A stretch of DNA of 64,000 nucleotides. Origin: Desulfobulbaceae bacterium (lineage in GTDB: Bacteria > Desulfobacterota > Desulfobulbia > Desulfobulbales > Desulfurivibrionaceae). Under the pieces are notes generated by a model. The model ran no database searches and was not told where the DNA came from. It worked only from the letters and a program-made list of their open reading frames with translations. Numbering within the stretch: position 1 is the first letter of the stretch; each line of letters begins with the position of its first letter. Below, piece after piece: positions 1-8,687 of this stretch. The translations under genes and the position numbers were made by a program. The stretch lies in NCBI GenBank assembly GCA_004332195.1, contig SJBG01000001.1, forward strand, positions 62,001 to 126,000, given 5' to 3'.

Positions 1-101
1 GAATCGGCGGTGACCGCGGTCACCGTCAAATCGTCGAGGTTTCTCCCGGAATCAACCGAGTAGTCCACCTTGGCCGCTTTAAATAGCGCGGTCACATTCA
101 T
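1..101 (-). CDS. murE: UDP-N-acetylmuramoyl-tripeptide synthetase MurE, N-terminal fragment
   Basis: Only the first 33 or so codons lie in the window; the gene runs off the left edge. The ATG at 101 overlaps the ftsI stop by 4 bp (ATGA), which indicates translational coupling. The visible residues end in a VTADS stretch like the substrate-binding start of MurE (TADSR). In the family MurE adds the third amino acid of the peptidoglycan stem peptide in the cytoplasm. The assignment rests on this short match plus the standard dcw gene order (ftsI then murE), so it is likely but not proven. Confidence 0.7.
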   Translation of the reverse strand, partial: MNVTALFKAAKVDYSVDSGRNLDDLTVTAVTAD

Positions 102-2209
102 GGTTGCCGACCTCGACTGCTGTTACCAACCACCGTCAAATTGTCGCTATCCCTCCGCAGTTCAATGATCCCCTCGCTGATCCCCTCCAGGGCCACGCCG
201 GGAGCGGGATGTTGGGCAACAACCCGGCCGCTGCCCTGCACCTGAATTCGTAAACCGGATGTCTGTAAACCCTGCAGGGCCTTGCGCAGGCTCAGGCCCA
301 AAACATCAGGCATGTAATCGGGAGAACGATTGCCCACCACCTGAGTTTGTAGCCCCTCTTTTTCCCGCGTGCTTAACCACTGCCGATACAAGGTGTCTTC
401 ACGGACCGTGATGATTCCCGGCAGCGGTGGAATAATCGGGTGACGCAAGGTCGCGCTCCAGCGGTCAAGATCCCTGACGATCCCGGGCAACGGCGAGGGC
501 AAAGTCAGATCAATTCGAGCCCGGTCGATAAAGACCAGGGCCACCAGGGTCGGATGCCTGGCTGGAGCCATCCCCAGCATAACTGCTTGATAACGACGCG
601 GCTCCTCTATCTCCAGATTGGCGTCTTGTCTGTTTTCCGTTCCGCCCGGCAGAGCCAAGCTTGCTAGCTCAGCAGACTCCTGCCGGGTTTGCGTGATCAA
701 ACCTGGTTCCGACTCTTCGTTGACCAAAGGACCAGCCACGACAGCTAAATCGCCAAGATCAGCGGTCTTCGTCTGTTCGTCAAAGAACAAATGGCCTGGC
801 CCCGCCCCCCAAGTCACCAGACTCTCAAAAGTGACGACTGTTTTTGAATCGCCAGCCATGGCGATCAATTCCTGCCGCAAAGCCTGGCCGGCAGCATCCG
901 GAAAAATCCCCTCGGTTGCTCTCGGTTTATGCCGCCAAAACTGCTCTCCATCCCAGAATCCCTTGATCAGATGGGGCTCCACCACCTCACCACCGTTAAA
1001 CAAGCGACTAAAGGCAGTCAACAAGGAGATCCCGCTAACCGTGCGCAAGGCCGCAGCTCGCTGCGTAGCGCCTTCATCCTTATAGCCACCGGTGGCGGTC
1101 AGCGCCCGGTTTAAACTCCGGATTTCCAGCAAATCCAGAGCGCCGGCTGCGCAAAGCTCAATCTGCCGCAAAAAAGTTTCCGCCGACTTAGTCTTTGTCC
1201 GGGGAATGCCAGCCAGGTTGGCAGAGGCATAGATCCCCGGCTCCCATTCATACCAATCTCTCTTTGAGTCCACGGCCCCCGCAAGCGGAATTATGGCCGC
1301 AGTACCTTGTTTATGGGCCACCGCTCGGCTGAACAATGCTCGCAACGCCCCCAGATGGACCTGAGTCACTACGGCGCGATTAAGCCGTTCATCGGTGCCG
1401 ACCATCCAAAAACGATTGGGATCGTAGGTGGGGAGACTGGCCATGGCTACCACCTCTCCACGGCTAATATCCATTATCACTGCTGCCGCCGAGTCACCGT
1501 CAACCGCCCTCATCGCCCGAGCCAACCTTTGCTCCAGCTCTTGCTGCAACGTCAAATCCAAGGTGCTAACCACATGAACACCAGAGGCGGCCACCACCCT
1601 TTCGGGCACCCCGGCAGCCGCCAAACGAATGTCTGAAATTCCGCCGCGCAGGATATCGTCGTACGCCAACTCGATGCCGGCCAAGCCCTGCTCATCCCGG
1701 ACAAAACCCACAACATGAGCAGCTCCCGTCTGCTGCGGATAATAACGGTGGAATCGGGGCATAACGTGGATTCCCGGCAGATTACCCGCCAGTACCATAT
1801 CCACCACTTCCTTGCCCGCCTGACGGGTTAACCAAACAACACCGCGTTCACGGCGGAAAGATTCCAGTAGTTGTTCCCGATCCAGGTTCAAAAGTCGAGC
1901 CAACTCGACGGCAGTCCCCTCGGGATCGACAATTTCAAGGGGGCGGGCGTAGAGCGAGTTGAGCTGCAAGCTTAGGGCCAGGATATCAAAATTACGATCA
2001 TGGATGTTGCTACGCCGAATACCTGATTTTCCCGGCATAGTGTCAGCGCTAAACCAACCTTCCTGCTCTACCGGCCAAGAGTCAAAAGTGGTCATAAACC
2101 CCCAACTCGCAAAGCCAAGCAGAGAGATTAGTAACCCGCCAAAAAATATTTTTTTTAGATATTGTCGCTGAACAAAAGCTCTCCGCATCTTTTTAATTCC
2201 TTCAGGCAA
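98..2209 (-). CDS. ftsI: FtsI/PBP3-type protein with PASTA domain, catalytic motifs apparently lost
   Basis: 703 codons in the position of ftsI, the division transpeptidase, between ftsL and murE. A membrane segment at about residues 20-40 is followed by the PBP dimerisation region (YYPQQTGAAHVVGF near 156), a transpeptidase-like fold (DPNRFWM, NRAV near 263-281) and a PASTA domain near 628-690 (MPDVLGLSLRKALQ). Where active PBPs carry PGSTFK with the nucleophilic serine, this protein reads LGALRA (A288, L289, R290, A291), so both Ser and Lys are absent. No convincing SxN motif is visible, and the KTG region reads TKTADLG. The frame is open throughout, so this is not simple decay. It is either a structural pseudo-enzyme or a very divergent PBP. 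Fold assignment is firm; activity is doubtful. Confidence 0.85.
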   Translation of the reverse strand: MPEGIKKMRRAFVQRQYLKKIFFGGLLISLLGFASWGFMTTFDSWPVEQEGWFSADTMPGKSGIRRSNIHDRNFDILALSLQLNSLYARPLEIVDPEGTAVELARLLNLDREQLLESFRRERGVVWLTRQAGKEVVDMVLAGNLPGIHVMPRFHRYYPQQTGAAHVVGFVRDEQGLAGIELAYDDILRGGISDIRLAAAGVPERVVAASGVHVVSTLDLTLQQELEQRLARAMRAVDGDSAAAVIMDISRGEVVAMASLPTYDPNRFWMVGTDERLNRAVVTQVHLGALRALFSRAVAHKQGTAAIIPLAGAVDSKRDWYEWEPGIYASANLAGIPRTKTKSAETFLRQIELCAAGALDLLEIRSLNRALTATGGYKDEGATQRAAALRTVSGISLLTAFSRLFNGGEVVEPHLIKGFWDGEQFWRHKPRATEGIFPDAAGQALRQELIAMAGDSKTVVTFESLVTWGAGPGHLFFDEQTKTADLGDLAVVAGPLVNEESEPGLITQTRQESAELASLALPGGTENRQDANLEIEEPRRYQAVMLGMAPARHPTLVALVFIDRARIDLTLPSPLPGIVRDLDRWSATLRHPIIPPLPGIITVREDTLYRQWLSTREKEGLQTQVVGNRSPDYMPDVLGLSLRKALQGLQTSGLRIQVQGSGRVVAQHPAPGVALEGISEGIIELRRDSDNLTVVGNSSRGRQP

Positions 2210-2279
2210 TCAAAGCATTGAGGAGCGGCGACCATAAGTAGTTGGACCAAGCTGGTTTGACTCAAACCAAAAATCAGAG

Positions 2280-2621
2280 TCAAGGGCGACGAACCTGATT
2301 ATTTTGCGGCGGGAACAAACCCAGTTCGACCGCCATTTCCTTAATCCGATCCGCTGTCAGCAATTGATCGCGTCGTTGACTCAATTTCTGATGCTGTTGT
2401 CGCAATTCCGACGCCCGGAACTGTTCAACGGCCATTTCATCCAAACCGCTACGCACGGCCCAAGCCACCCAAAAACCGGAGAAAATAGCGAGCAGAGCCG
2501 CAACCAGCAACACCACACCCAGGGCTTTGAACAGAGCATTTATCGGATCATGATCACCCCCGGTGGGGCGTCTGCCCGATTGAACCATTTTGCTGCGATA
2601 AACACCATAAGTGCGGATCAT
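2280..2621 (-). CDS. ftsL: Cell division protein FtsL
   Basis: 113 residues: a cytoplasmic N-terminus, one strongly hydrophobic segment (about residues 30-55), then a charged heptad-like stretch rich in Q, R and L typical of the periplasmic coiled coil of FtsL. In the family FtsL pairs with FtsB and FtsQ to activate septal wall synthesis by FtsWI. Its start overlaps the rsmH stop by 4 bp, and ftsI follows after a 70 bp gap. Sequence conservation of FtsL is always weak, so the name rests on size, topology and position. Confidence 0.85.
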   Translation of the reverse strand: MIRTYGVYRSKMVQSGRRPTGGDHDPINALFKALGVVLLVAALLAIFSGFWVAWAVRSGLDEMAVEQFRASELRQQHQKLSQRRDQLLTADRIKEMAVELGLFPPQNNQVRRP

Positions 2622-3526
2622 CCCGTCTCCTCCCGACGTTCGGCCACCCGTAATTTGGCGCTGCGGGAGCGAGGATTACGCCGCAACTCCTCCGCACTTG
2701 GAGTCACGGGGCGGGGGGTTAGCACCCGCAAGCGGGGATCAGCGCGGAAAGCCCGTTTAACCAACCGATCCTCCAGGGAGTGAAAAGTGATCACGCAGAA
2801 GCGGGCTCCAGACCTAAGCAACGACGGGGCCATGGTCAAGATGGTTGCAAGATTTTCCAATTCATGGTTGACGGCAATTCGCAAAGCCTGAAAAGTCCGG
2901 GTGGCGACATGAATTTTGGCCGGGTGAAAACGACGGGGGATCGCCGCAGCCACCAGTTCGGCTAATTGGCCGGTGTTATCGAGAGGAACTTGACGCCGTT
3001 GCTCAACAATCGCCCTCGCGATACGCCGGGCCTGACGCTCCTCCCCGTAGTAATACAAAATATCGGCCAACTCTGAGGCACTCAAATCACGGAGCAGATC
3101 CGCCGCCGTCCGGCCACCCCGGCGATCCATCCGCATGTCCAGCGACTCACAACGGCGGAAGCTGAAGCCCCGAGCTGAACCGTCAGCTGAGCGACCGTCG
3201 AGCTGGAGCGAGGAAATCCCCAAGTCAAGCAGCAAACCATCGATTCGAACGATAGCCAGTTCAGCCAAAGTTACCTCCAGTTCGATAAAGTTACGCCGCA
3301 ACAACCAGGTCCTGGCTTCGTAAACCGCCAGATTTCGTCGGGCCAGAGCCAGGGCGTCCTCGTCCCAGTCGAAACCAAGCAAACGGCCATCCGGGGCACT
3401 ACTCGCCAAGATGGCGGCGGCATGACCGCCAAGCCCGACATTACAGTCCGCATAGACCCCGCCACTGACCGGGGCCAACCAGTGTAGTGTTTCGACAGCT
3501 AATACCGGCTGGTGTGTAGGACTCAT
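2618..3526 (-). CDS. rsmH: 16S rRNA (cytosine(1402)-N(4))-methyltransferase RsmH
   Basis: 302 residues, the usual RsmH length (about 300-315). The SAM-binding loop is visible as GLGGHAAAIL near residue 31, followed by DGLLLDLGISSLQLD and the family block RGFSFRRCESLDMRMD, and the C-terminal FHSLEDRLVKRAF. RsmH methylates N4 of C1402 in the ribosomal P site. It lies downstream of mraZ in the dcw operon and overlaps ftsL by 4 bp. Confidence 0.97.
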   Translation of the reverse strand: MSPTHQPVLAVETLHWLAPVSGGVYADCNVGLGGHAAAILASSAPDGRLLGFDWDEDALALARRNLAVYEARTWLLRRNFIELEVTLAELAIVRIDGLLLDLGISSLQLDGRSADGSARGFSFRRCESLDMRMDRRGGRTAADLLRDLSASELADILYYYGEERQARRIARAIVEQRRQVPLDNTGQLAELVAAAIPRRFHPAKIHVATRTFQALRIAVNHELENLATILTMAPSLLRSGARFCVITFHSLEDRLVKRAFRADPRLRVLTPRPVTPSAEELRRNPRSRSAKLRVAERREETG

Positions 3527-3740
3527 AAGCGAAACAACCGGGGGCCGACCTCTATTTTAAAAGTAACACGAAAAGATGAACGTCCAACATTGAATATGGT
3601 GCTTTTTTAGACAGAGCGGAGCGATTTCCTCAAACGGTTAAGGTTTAGGGGGTTCAGAGTTTGGGGGTTCAGGGCCCTGAGGTCAAAAATCCCCAACCGG
3701 CGTAGTAGGCAAACAAACAAAAAACCGAACCTCAAACTCG

Positions 3741-4223
3741 TCAAGAAAGCCCCAGCTCCAGCCAGGTCTGTTCAAAGGCGGCAAATTGCTCGTTGCTGGG
3801 CCGACTGACCTGCTCCCAAATATCCTTGTCCCAAATTTCAAAATGAGTGATCATGCCGTTGACTACCACGTCCCTTTTTAGCTTACACTCTTCGCGGAGA
3901 TTGGGGGGCAGCAGAATACGGCCTTGACGATCCAGACCGCACTCCAGCACCCCACCAATCACGTAACGCATCAAATTGACTTGCTGAGGATGCTTGCGGC
4001 CTTCAGCGATCAGACGGGTTTCCAGTTTTTCCCAGACCGGCAGAGGATAGGCGCGAAGACAGGTTTTCCAAGGCGTAATCATCAATCGCTGATCATCTTG
4101 CTGGCGCAAGACATCACGGAAACGGGTGGCGATATTGATCCGGCCCTTTTCATCCATGGTATGATCTGAGCGGCCCCGGAAACGATAAACCGGGTCCTGT
4201 GCTGGTGCTACGCCTTCAGTCAC
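3741..4223 (-). CDS. mraZ: Transcriptional regulator MraZ
   Basis: 160 residues with two AbrB-like SpoVT/MraZ repeats: the first around FRGRSDHTMDEKGRINIATR, the second around ECGLDRQGRILLPPNLRE. MraZ is a DNA-binding ring protein that represses its own dcw promoter by binding tandem TGGGN-type repeats. Such repeats are present just upstream at 4341-4365, supporting autoregulation here. It is the first gene of the cluster. A 214 bp non-coding gap separates it from rsmH, longer than usual, and contains G-rich repetitive sequence but no gene. Confidence 0.96.
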   Translation of the reverse strand: MTEGVAPAQDPVYRFRGRSDHTMDEKGRINIATRFRDVLRQQDDQRLMITPWKTCLRAYPLPVWEKLETRLIAEGRKHPQQVNLMRYVIGGVLECGLDRQGRILLPPNLREECKLKRDVVVNGMITHFEIWDKDIWEQVSRPSNEQFAAFEQTWLELGLS

Positions 4224-4340
4224 TGGCCCTTACCGCCTCCTAAAAAACCGCTTTTAACAGGTGGGAGGGGGAGGAAGAACCCCCCCTGCTTTCTCAACAA
4301 TCCCTTCCTGATCAGGTTCAGGGCTTGCGTCAACTCCGTC

Positions 4341-4365
4341 CGCCCCTTTCCCCCACTTTGCACCA
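4341..4365 (-). promoter_or_regulatory. MraZ box (three 10-bp-spaced repeats)
   Basis: On the minus strand three G-rich pentamers TGGTG, TGGGG and GGGCG are separated by 5 bp spacers CAAAG and GAAAG, giving the 10 bp periodicity of known MraZ operators. The site lies just downstream of the predicted -10, where a repressor would block initiation or escape. Only the middle repeat fits TGGGN exactly. Confidence 0.7.
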
Positions 4366-4374
4366 CTATAAACC

Positions 4375-4404
4375 CTTATAGTGACAAAGCGTCGAGAGTG
4401 TCAA
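4375..4404 (-). promoter_or_regulatory. Sigma-70 promoter of the mraZ/dcw operon
   Basis: Minus-strand -35 TTGACA (4404-4399), 18 bp spacer, -10 TATAAG (4380-4375). The -10 is embedded in an 8-bp inverted repeat with a 4-base loop (4364-4383) that abuts the MraZ box. Start of transcription is expected near 4368. Confidence 0.65.
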
Positions 4405-4515
4405 GGAAAAAGCAGAAAAAAATGAATGTAGGGAGTTGGAGGGGATAAGCCTCGCTTACCGCAGGTCTGCCACCGCTCCCCGAAGCGAGAATACGGTAAA
4501 CACATCGGATAACAA

Positions 4516-5160
4516 TTATGGGAGGTAGCCCAATACGGTTTCGCCGGCTTTTACTTTCTGGCCCACGGCTACTTCCAGTTGGGTGGCCAGGGGCAGATAG
4601 AGATCGACCCGGGAGCCGAAACGAATCAGGCCGAAACGCTGGTTGCGTTGCAACTGATCGCCGGGCTCGGCCCAGCAGACGATGCGACGGGCAATCAATC
4701 CGGCCACCTGAACCACCGCTATCTTACGGCCCCGTTGGGAGTCGAGAATCACGGCGCAGGCCTCGTTTTTTAAGGCCCCACGTTGACTGTCGGCGGAATA
4801 AAAGGTGCCGGGGGTATAGATGACCCGCTCTACCCGGCCAGGGTAAGGGATACGATTGACATGAACATTTAACACGTTCATGAAAATGCTGACCTTATAA
4901 ACGTGTTCCTTGAGGAAACGCTCATCAAAAACCCGTTCCACCAAAATCACCTTACCATCGGCAGGAACAACCAGAGCATCTTCATCTTGGGGAGCAACCC
5001 TCTCAGGGTCGCGAAAAAAATAGACCACAAAGACCGTGACGACCAGTAAGATCAGGGTGGGAATGAGCCAGCCCAGGATCGCCGCCACCAGGGTGGTGAA
5101 TCCAGCCAACAAAATAAAGGGGTAACCCTCCAGGGCTACGGGAATGCGGGGTGGATGCAT
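4516..5160 (-). CDS. psd: Phosphatidylserine decarboxylase proenzyme
   Basis: 214 residues, the short archaeal-type Psd (about 210-220 aa) rather than the 300-aa enterobacterial form. Two N-terminal membrane segments precede YFFRDPER, the VPADGKV motif, and the C-terminal IRFGSRVDLYLP, where autocleavage at Gly-Ser creates the pyruvoyl cofactor. It converts phosphatidylserine to phosphatidylethanolamine at the inner membrane. It follows ilvN by 12 bp on the same strand, so it is probably cotranscribed with the ilv genes. No pssA follows in this window. Confidence 0.93.
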   Translation of the reverse strand: MHPPRIPVALEGYPFILLAGFTTLVAAILGWLIPTLILLVVTVFVVYFFRDPERVAPQDEDALVVPADGKVILVERVFDERFLKEHVYKVSIFMNVLNVHVNRIPYPGRVERVIYTPGTFYSADSQRGALKNEACAVILDSQRGRKIAVVQVAGLIARRIVCWAEPGDQLQRNQRFGLIRFGSRVDLYLPLATQLEVAVGQKVKAGETVLGYLP

Positions 5161-5172
5161 GTACGTACCGGC

Positions 5173-5655
5173 CTATGACTTTTTGCCGCGCGTGATGGCG
5201 ATAATTCCGGAACGGACGATTTCCTGAACCCCGACAGGCCGCAGAATATCAATAATTGCCTGGACCTTGGTCTTGGAGCCGGTAACCTCCACCACGTAAC
5301 TCTTGGGTGAAACGTCAACCACCTTACCCCGGAAAATATCAATCACTCGCAGCACCTCGGCCCGGGAGCCAGATTCGGCCTTGACTCTGATCAGGACCAT
5401 TTCCCGCTCGACATGATCATGTTCGACCATGTCGGTAACCTTGATTACATCAATCAGCTTGTGTATCTGCTTGGTGATCTGCTCAATGATTGCCTCGTCT
5501 CCGTGAGTAACCAAGGTCAAACAGGACACGTCCTTTTCCAGGGTTTCCGCCACGGAGAGGCTGTCGATATTAAAACCGCGGCCACTGAAGAGCCCGGTCA
5601 CTCTGGAAAGCACTCCCGGTTTGTTCTGCAGTAACACGGAAATGGTGTGTTTCAT
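5173..5655 (-). CDS. ilvN: Acetolactate synthase small (regulatory) subunit IlvN/IlvH
   Basis: 160 residues, typical of IlvH-type small subunits. The N-terminal ACT domain is clear (TISVLLQNKPGVLSRVTGLF, then GFNIDSLSV), and the C-terminal domain carries EVTGSKTKVQAIIDILRP. It binds branched-chain amino acids and confers feedback control on IlvB. It lies between ilvB and psd. The start at 5655 follows CAGGAACCACC, a modest ribosome-binding site. The initiation region is duplicated upstream (see 5653-5743). Confidence 0.96.
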   Translation of the reverse strand: MKHTISVLLQNKPGVLSRVTGLFSGRGFNIDSLSVAETLEKDVSCLTLVTHGDEAIIEQITKQIHKLIDVIKVTDMVEHDHVEREMVLIRVKAESGSRAEVLRVIDIFRGKVVDVSPKSYVVEVTGSKTKVQAIIDILRPVGVQEIVRSGIIAITRGKKS

Positions 5656-5743
5656 GGTGGTTCCTGTTTTTTTTGGTTATCTTAAAAAGTATGTTTCATG
5701 GTGGTTTTTTTCTCTTATTATCCTAAAAAAGCGTTTCATGATG
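5653..5743 (-). repeat. Imperfect tandem duplication of the ilvN initiation region
   Basis: The ACCACC-ATGAAACA context of the ilvN start occurs again about 40 bp upstream, where it opens a five-codon reading frame MKHTF followed by TAA. A third, more degenerate ATGAAAC lies another 40 bp up. Poly-T/poly-C rich spacer separates them. It may be a neutral slippage duplication or a short upstream peptide that tunes ilvN translation. Confidence 0.55.
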
Positions 5744-5766
5744 CCGAGTCATTTGTGCCGGGAGCA

Positions 5767-7467
5767 CTACACCAAAAGCATTTCGGTGGTCGCCTTGCCC
5801 GCCGGAACCATGGGGAAAACCCCTTCCTCCCGGGCAATGACAAAGTCCATAATTACCGTGTTTTTAGTCTTGAGCGCTTCCTTGATCACCGGTTCAACTT
5901 CGCTGGGCTTGGTGGCTCGCAGACCCACGGCACCGTACGCCTCAGCCAGCTTGACGAAATCCGGCGCTACATCCATGGCAGTATGAGCATAGCGTTTGTC
6001 ATAAAAAAGCTCCTGCCACTGGCGCACCATCCCCAGATACTTGTTGTTGAGGATGGCAATTTTGATCGGACACTTATACTGTTGGGCCGTGGCCAACTCC
6101 TGGATGTTCATCTGAATGGAGCCATCGCCGGCAATATCGATGACGGTTTTATCCGGGGCGGCTATCTGGGCGCCGATGGCGGCGGGAAAGCCGTAGCCCA
6201 TAACGCCTAAGCCCCCGGAGGTCATAAAATGGCGCGGCCGGTTGAAAAGATAGAACTGAGCCGCCCACATCTGGTTTTGACCGACCTCGGTAGTGATGAT
6301 GGCATCCCCTCCGGTCAACTCATGGAGTTTCCGGACGACAAACTGCGGCTTGATTACCCCTTCTTCCTCGACATAAACCAAGGGGTGGTCGACTTTCCAC
6401 TCCTTGATTCGCTTTTGCCAAACCTGATGCTGCTCTTGGACCGCCTTTTGATCGAAATCCCGGCTTTTGTCGAACCAGATATTCATCGCGGTCAAGGCTC
6501 GACGGCAGTCGGCAACGATGGGGACATCGACCTGTACATTCTTGCTGATCGAACTGGGATCGATGTCAATATGAATGATCTTGGCCTGAGGAGCAAAGGC
6601 GTCAATCCGCCCGGTGACCCGATCATCAAAACGCGCGCCGACGGCAATCAGCAAATCGCTGTGGGCCACCGCCATGTTGGCAAAATAGGTGCCATGCATT
6701 CCCAGCATTCCCAAAGACAGGGCATCGGAACCGGGGAAACCACCCAGCCCCATCAAAGTCATGGTCACTGGAATATCGAGCTTTTTAGCCAGTTCGGTTA
6801 AGGCCTCCGAGGCATTGGCATTGATAACCCCGCCACCGATATAAAGCACCGGCCTTTCTGCTTTAAGCATCATCTTGCAGGCCTTTTCCACTTGGCCGGA
6901 ATGCGGCTCATAAGTGGGTCTATAGGTCCGCATTTTGATCGGTTGAGTCTCGGGGAAATTGATTGTCGCCCCAATCACGTCCTTGGGCAGGTCCACCAGC
7001 ACCGGTCCCGGTCGACCGCTGCGGGCCAAATAAAAGGCTTCGCGAATGGTGGGAACCAGGTCTTCGGGCCTCTTAACCAGATAATTGTGCTTGGTGACTG
7101 GACGAGTTATCCCAACGATATCCACCTCCTGAAAGGCATCGTTGCCGATCAGCTTGGTGGGCACCTGACCGGTGAAAACCACCATTGGAATGGAATCGCA
7201 GTAAGCCGAAGCAATCCCGGTGACCGCGTTGGTAGCGCCAGGCCCGGAAGTTACCAGAGCAACCCCGACTTCGCCTTTAACCCGGCCGTAGGCATCGGCG
7301 GCATGAACCGCAGCCTGTTCGTGACGAACTAGAATATGGATAAGGTCTTTTGCTTGCAGCAGCTCATCATAAAGCTCAATAACCGCTCCACCGGGATAGC
7401 CAAAAACAACCTTAACTCCTTGTTCATTCAGGCATTTGATCAAAGCCCGCGCTCCTTTCATTTTCAT
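5767..7467 (-). CDS. ilvB: Acetolactate synthase large (catalytic) subunit
   Basis: 566 residues. The three TPP-enzyme domains are visible: the N-terminal PYR domain with the catalytic glutamate in LVRHEQAAVHAADAYGR, a central FAD-binding-like domain, and the C-terminal PP domain with GDGSIQMNIQELAT and the NN of AILNN binding Mg-TPP. It condenses pyruvate (or pyruvate and 2-oxobutyrate) in valine, leucine and isoleucine synthesis. Together with cimA at the right end of the window, which makes the 2-oxobutyrate precursor, it gives a threonine-independent isoleucine route. No attenuator was recognised upstream. Confidence 0.97.
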   Translation of the reverse strand: MKMKGARALIKCLNEQGVKVVFGYPGGAVIELYDELLQAKDLIHILVRHEQAAVHAADAYGRVKGEVGVALVTSGPGATNAVTGIASAYCDSIPMVVFTGQVPTKLIGNDAFQEVDIVGITRPVTKHNYLVKRPEDLVPTIREAFYLARSGRPGPVLVDLPKDVIGATINFPETQPIKMRTYRPTYEPHSGQVEKACKMMLKAERPVLYIGGGVINANASEALTELAKKLDIPVTMTLMGLGGFPGSDALSLGMLGMHGTYFANMAVAHSDLLIAVGARFDDRVTGRIDAFAPQAKIIHIDIDPSSISKNVQVDVPIVADCRRALTAMNIWFDKSRDFDQKAVQEQHQVWQKRIKEWKVDHPLVYVEEEGVIKPQFVVRKLHELTGGDAIITTEVGQNQMWAAQFYLFNRPRHFMTSGGLGVMGYGFPAAIGAQIAAPDKTVIDIAGDGSIQMNIQELATAQQYKCPIKIAILNNKYLGMVRQWQELFYDKRYAHTAMDVAPDFVKLAEAYGAVGLRATKPSEVEPVIKEALKTKNTVIMDFVIAREEGVFPMVPAGKATTEMLLV

Positions 7468-7673
7468 CTGGCTTTTCCTGTTTTTGGTTTTTGGGGTGAA
7501 ACTTTTGGTTTTTGAAATTGCAACTTTTGGTTTTTTGGACGAAAAAATTTTAATATAGTGAGTGCTGAGTGCTTGTCAAGCAGCTTTGCGCCAGGCGGCA
7601 TTTTTCTTTGCCCAAAAGCCAAATGACCAAGATAAATCACTGGCCAAGCCGCTGCTGGAGCGCTCTTGCTGGT

Positions 7674-8687
7674 CTACAGGCTGGGTGGCAATATTCCGGC
7701 CTCTCGCCCACGGCGCAAAAACTCGGCCACCGCCTGCCGCGCATCTTCGCCGAGCCTGCAGGAAAACTCATTGACATACAAATCAATGTGAGCGGCCACT
7801 GTCTTTTCGTCCAACTCCCCGGCATGGCGACGGATATAAGCCAAGGCCCCGGTCGAATTTGCCCGAGCCAAACGCAAACTTTCCCGAATTGCCGCCTCAA
7901 TGGCCGCCAACTTTTCCGGCCCCAGAGAACGACGGGCGACTAGGCCCCCCAAAGGGATGGGCAGTCCGCTGAGATCTTCCCACCAGGCCCCCAGATCGGC
8001 CAATAAAACCAAACCGTGTCGCTGATAAGTGAAGCGGCTTTCATGGATGATCACCCCGGCATCGATTTCCCCGCGAACGATGGCCGGCATGATGAGATCA
8101 AAGCGCATCTCACTCACCCCCCCATCGCTCTTATCCTCATCCTTATTCTTGTTTTTGTCCTTACCCTGATCTTTACCCCCACCCCCACCCTGCTCTTGAT
8201 CGCCACCCCAGTCCTCATCACCCTGTTCCTGATCCTGACCTTTGCCCTTCTTCTCCAGATGTTCATCAGCCCAACCAGGCCGCGCGGCGGCTCGCAAATA
8301 GTCGTTTAACCGTAGGCAGGCCGGGGCATAAAGCCCGAGCAGCATGGCGGCGGTAGTGAAACGACCGGGCACGGCCAGGCGCTTGTCCGGCAACTCATCG
8401 GGATCGTATGGCTTGCGGGCCACCAGCAAGGGGCCACAGCCCCGCCCCAGGGCCGCCCCCACCCCCAACAGGACATAATGATCCAAGACGTGCCCCAGGG
8501 CATGAAAAGAGATCTTGCTGACATCAAGCCGCGCCCTCAAAGCCCAGCGATTCAGGGTTTCCACGTCTTTAAGCAGCGCCGGGGCAAAGGCCGGAGCCCC
8601 ATCAACCAGGCCATGAACCAAGGCATGAAAGATAAAGGTGTCGTTGGGGCAGGGAGAAAACCCTAATGACAGTGGGCCGGTCGTCAT
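7674..8687 (-). CDS. mqnD: 1,4-dihydroxy-6-naphthoate synthase MqnD with a low-complexity insert
   Basis: 337 residues. The family start FSPCPNDTFIFHAL, then DVSKISFHAL and the MPAIVRGEIDAGVIIHESRFTY segment identify MqnD, the last dedicated futalosine-pathway enzyme, which cleaves cyclic dehypoxanthine futalosine to 1,4-dihydroxy-6-naphthoate. The family is normally about 270-290 residues. Here roughly 50 residues made mostly of K, D, E, Q and G (about 143-195) are inserted between conserved blocks, probably as a surface loop. The start overlaps mqnB by 4 bp. Confidence 0.92.
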   Translation of the reverse strand: MTTGPLSLGFSPCPNDTFIFHALVHGLVDGAPAFAPALLKDVETLNRWALRARLDVSKISFHALGHVLDHYVLLGVGAALGRGCGPLLVARKPYDPDELPDKRLAVPGRFTTAAMLLGLYAPACLRLNDYLRAAARPGWADEHLEKKGKGQDQEQGDEDWGGDQEQGGGGGKDQGKDKNKNKDEDKSDGGVSEMRFDLIMPAIVRGEIDAGVIIHESRFTYQRHGLVLLADLGAWWEDLSGLPIPLGGLVARRSLGPEKLAAIEAAIRESLRLARANSTGALAYIRRHAGELDEKTVAAHIDLYVNEFSCRLGEDARQAVAEFLRRGREAGILPPSL

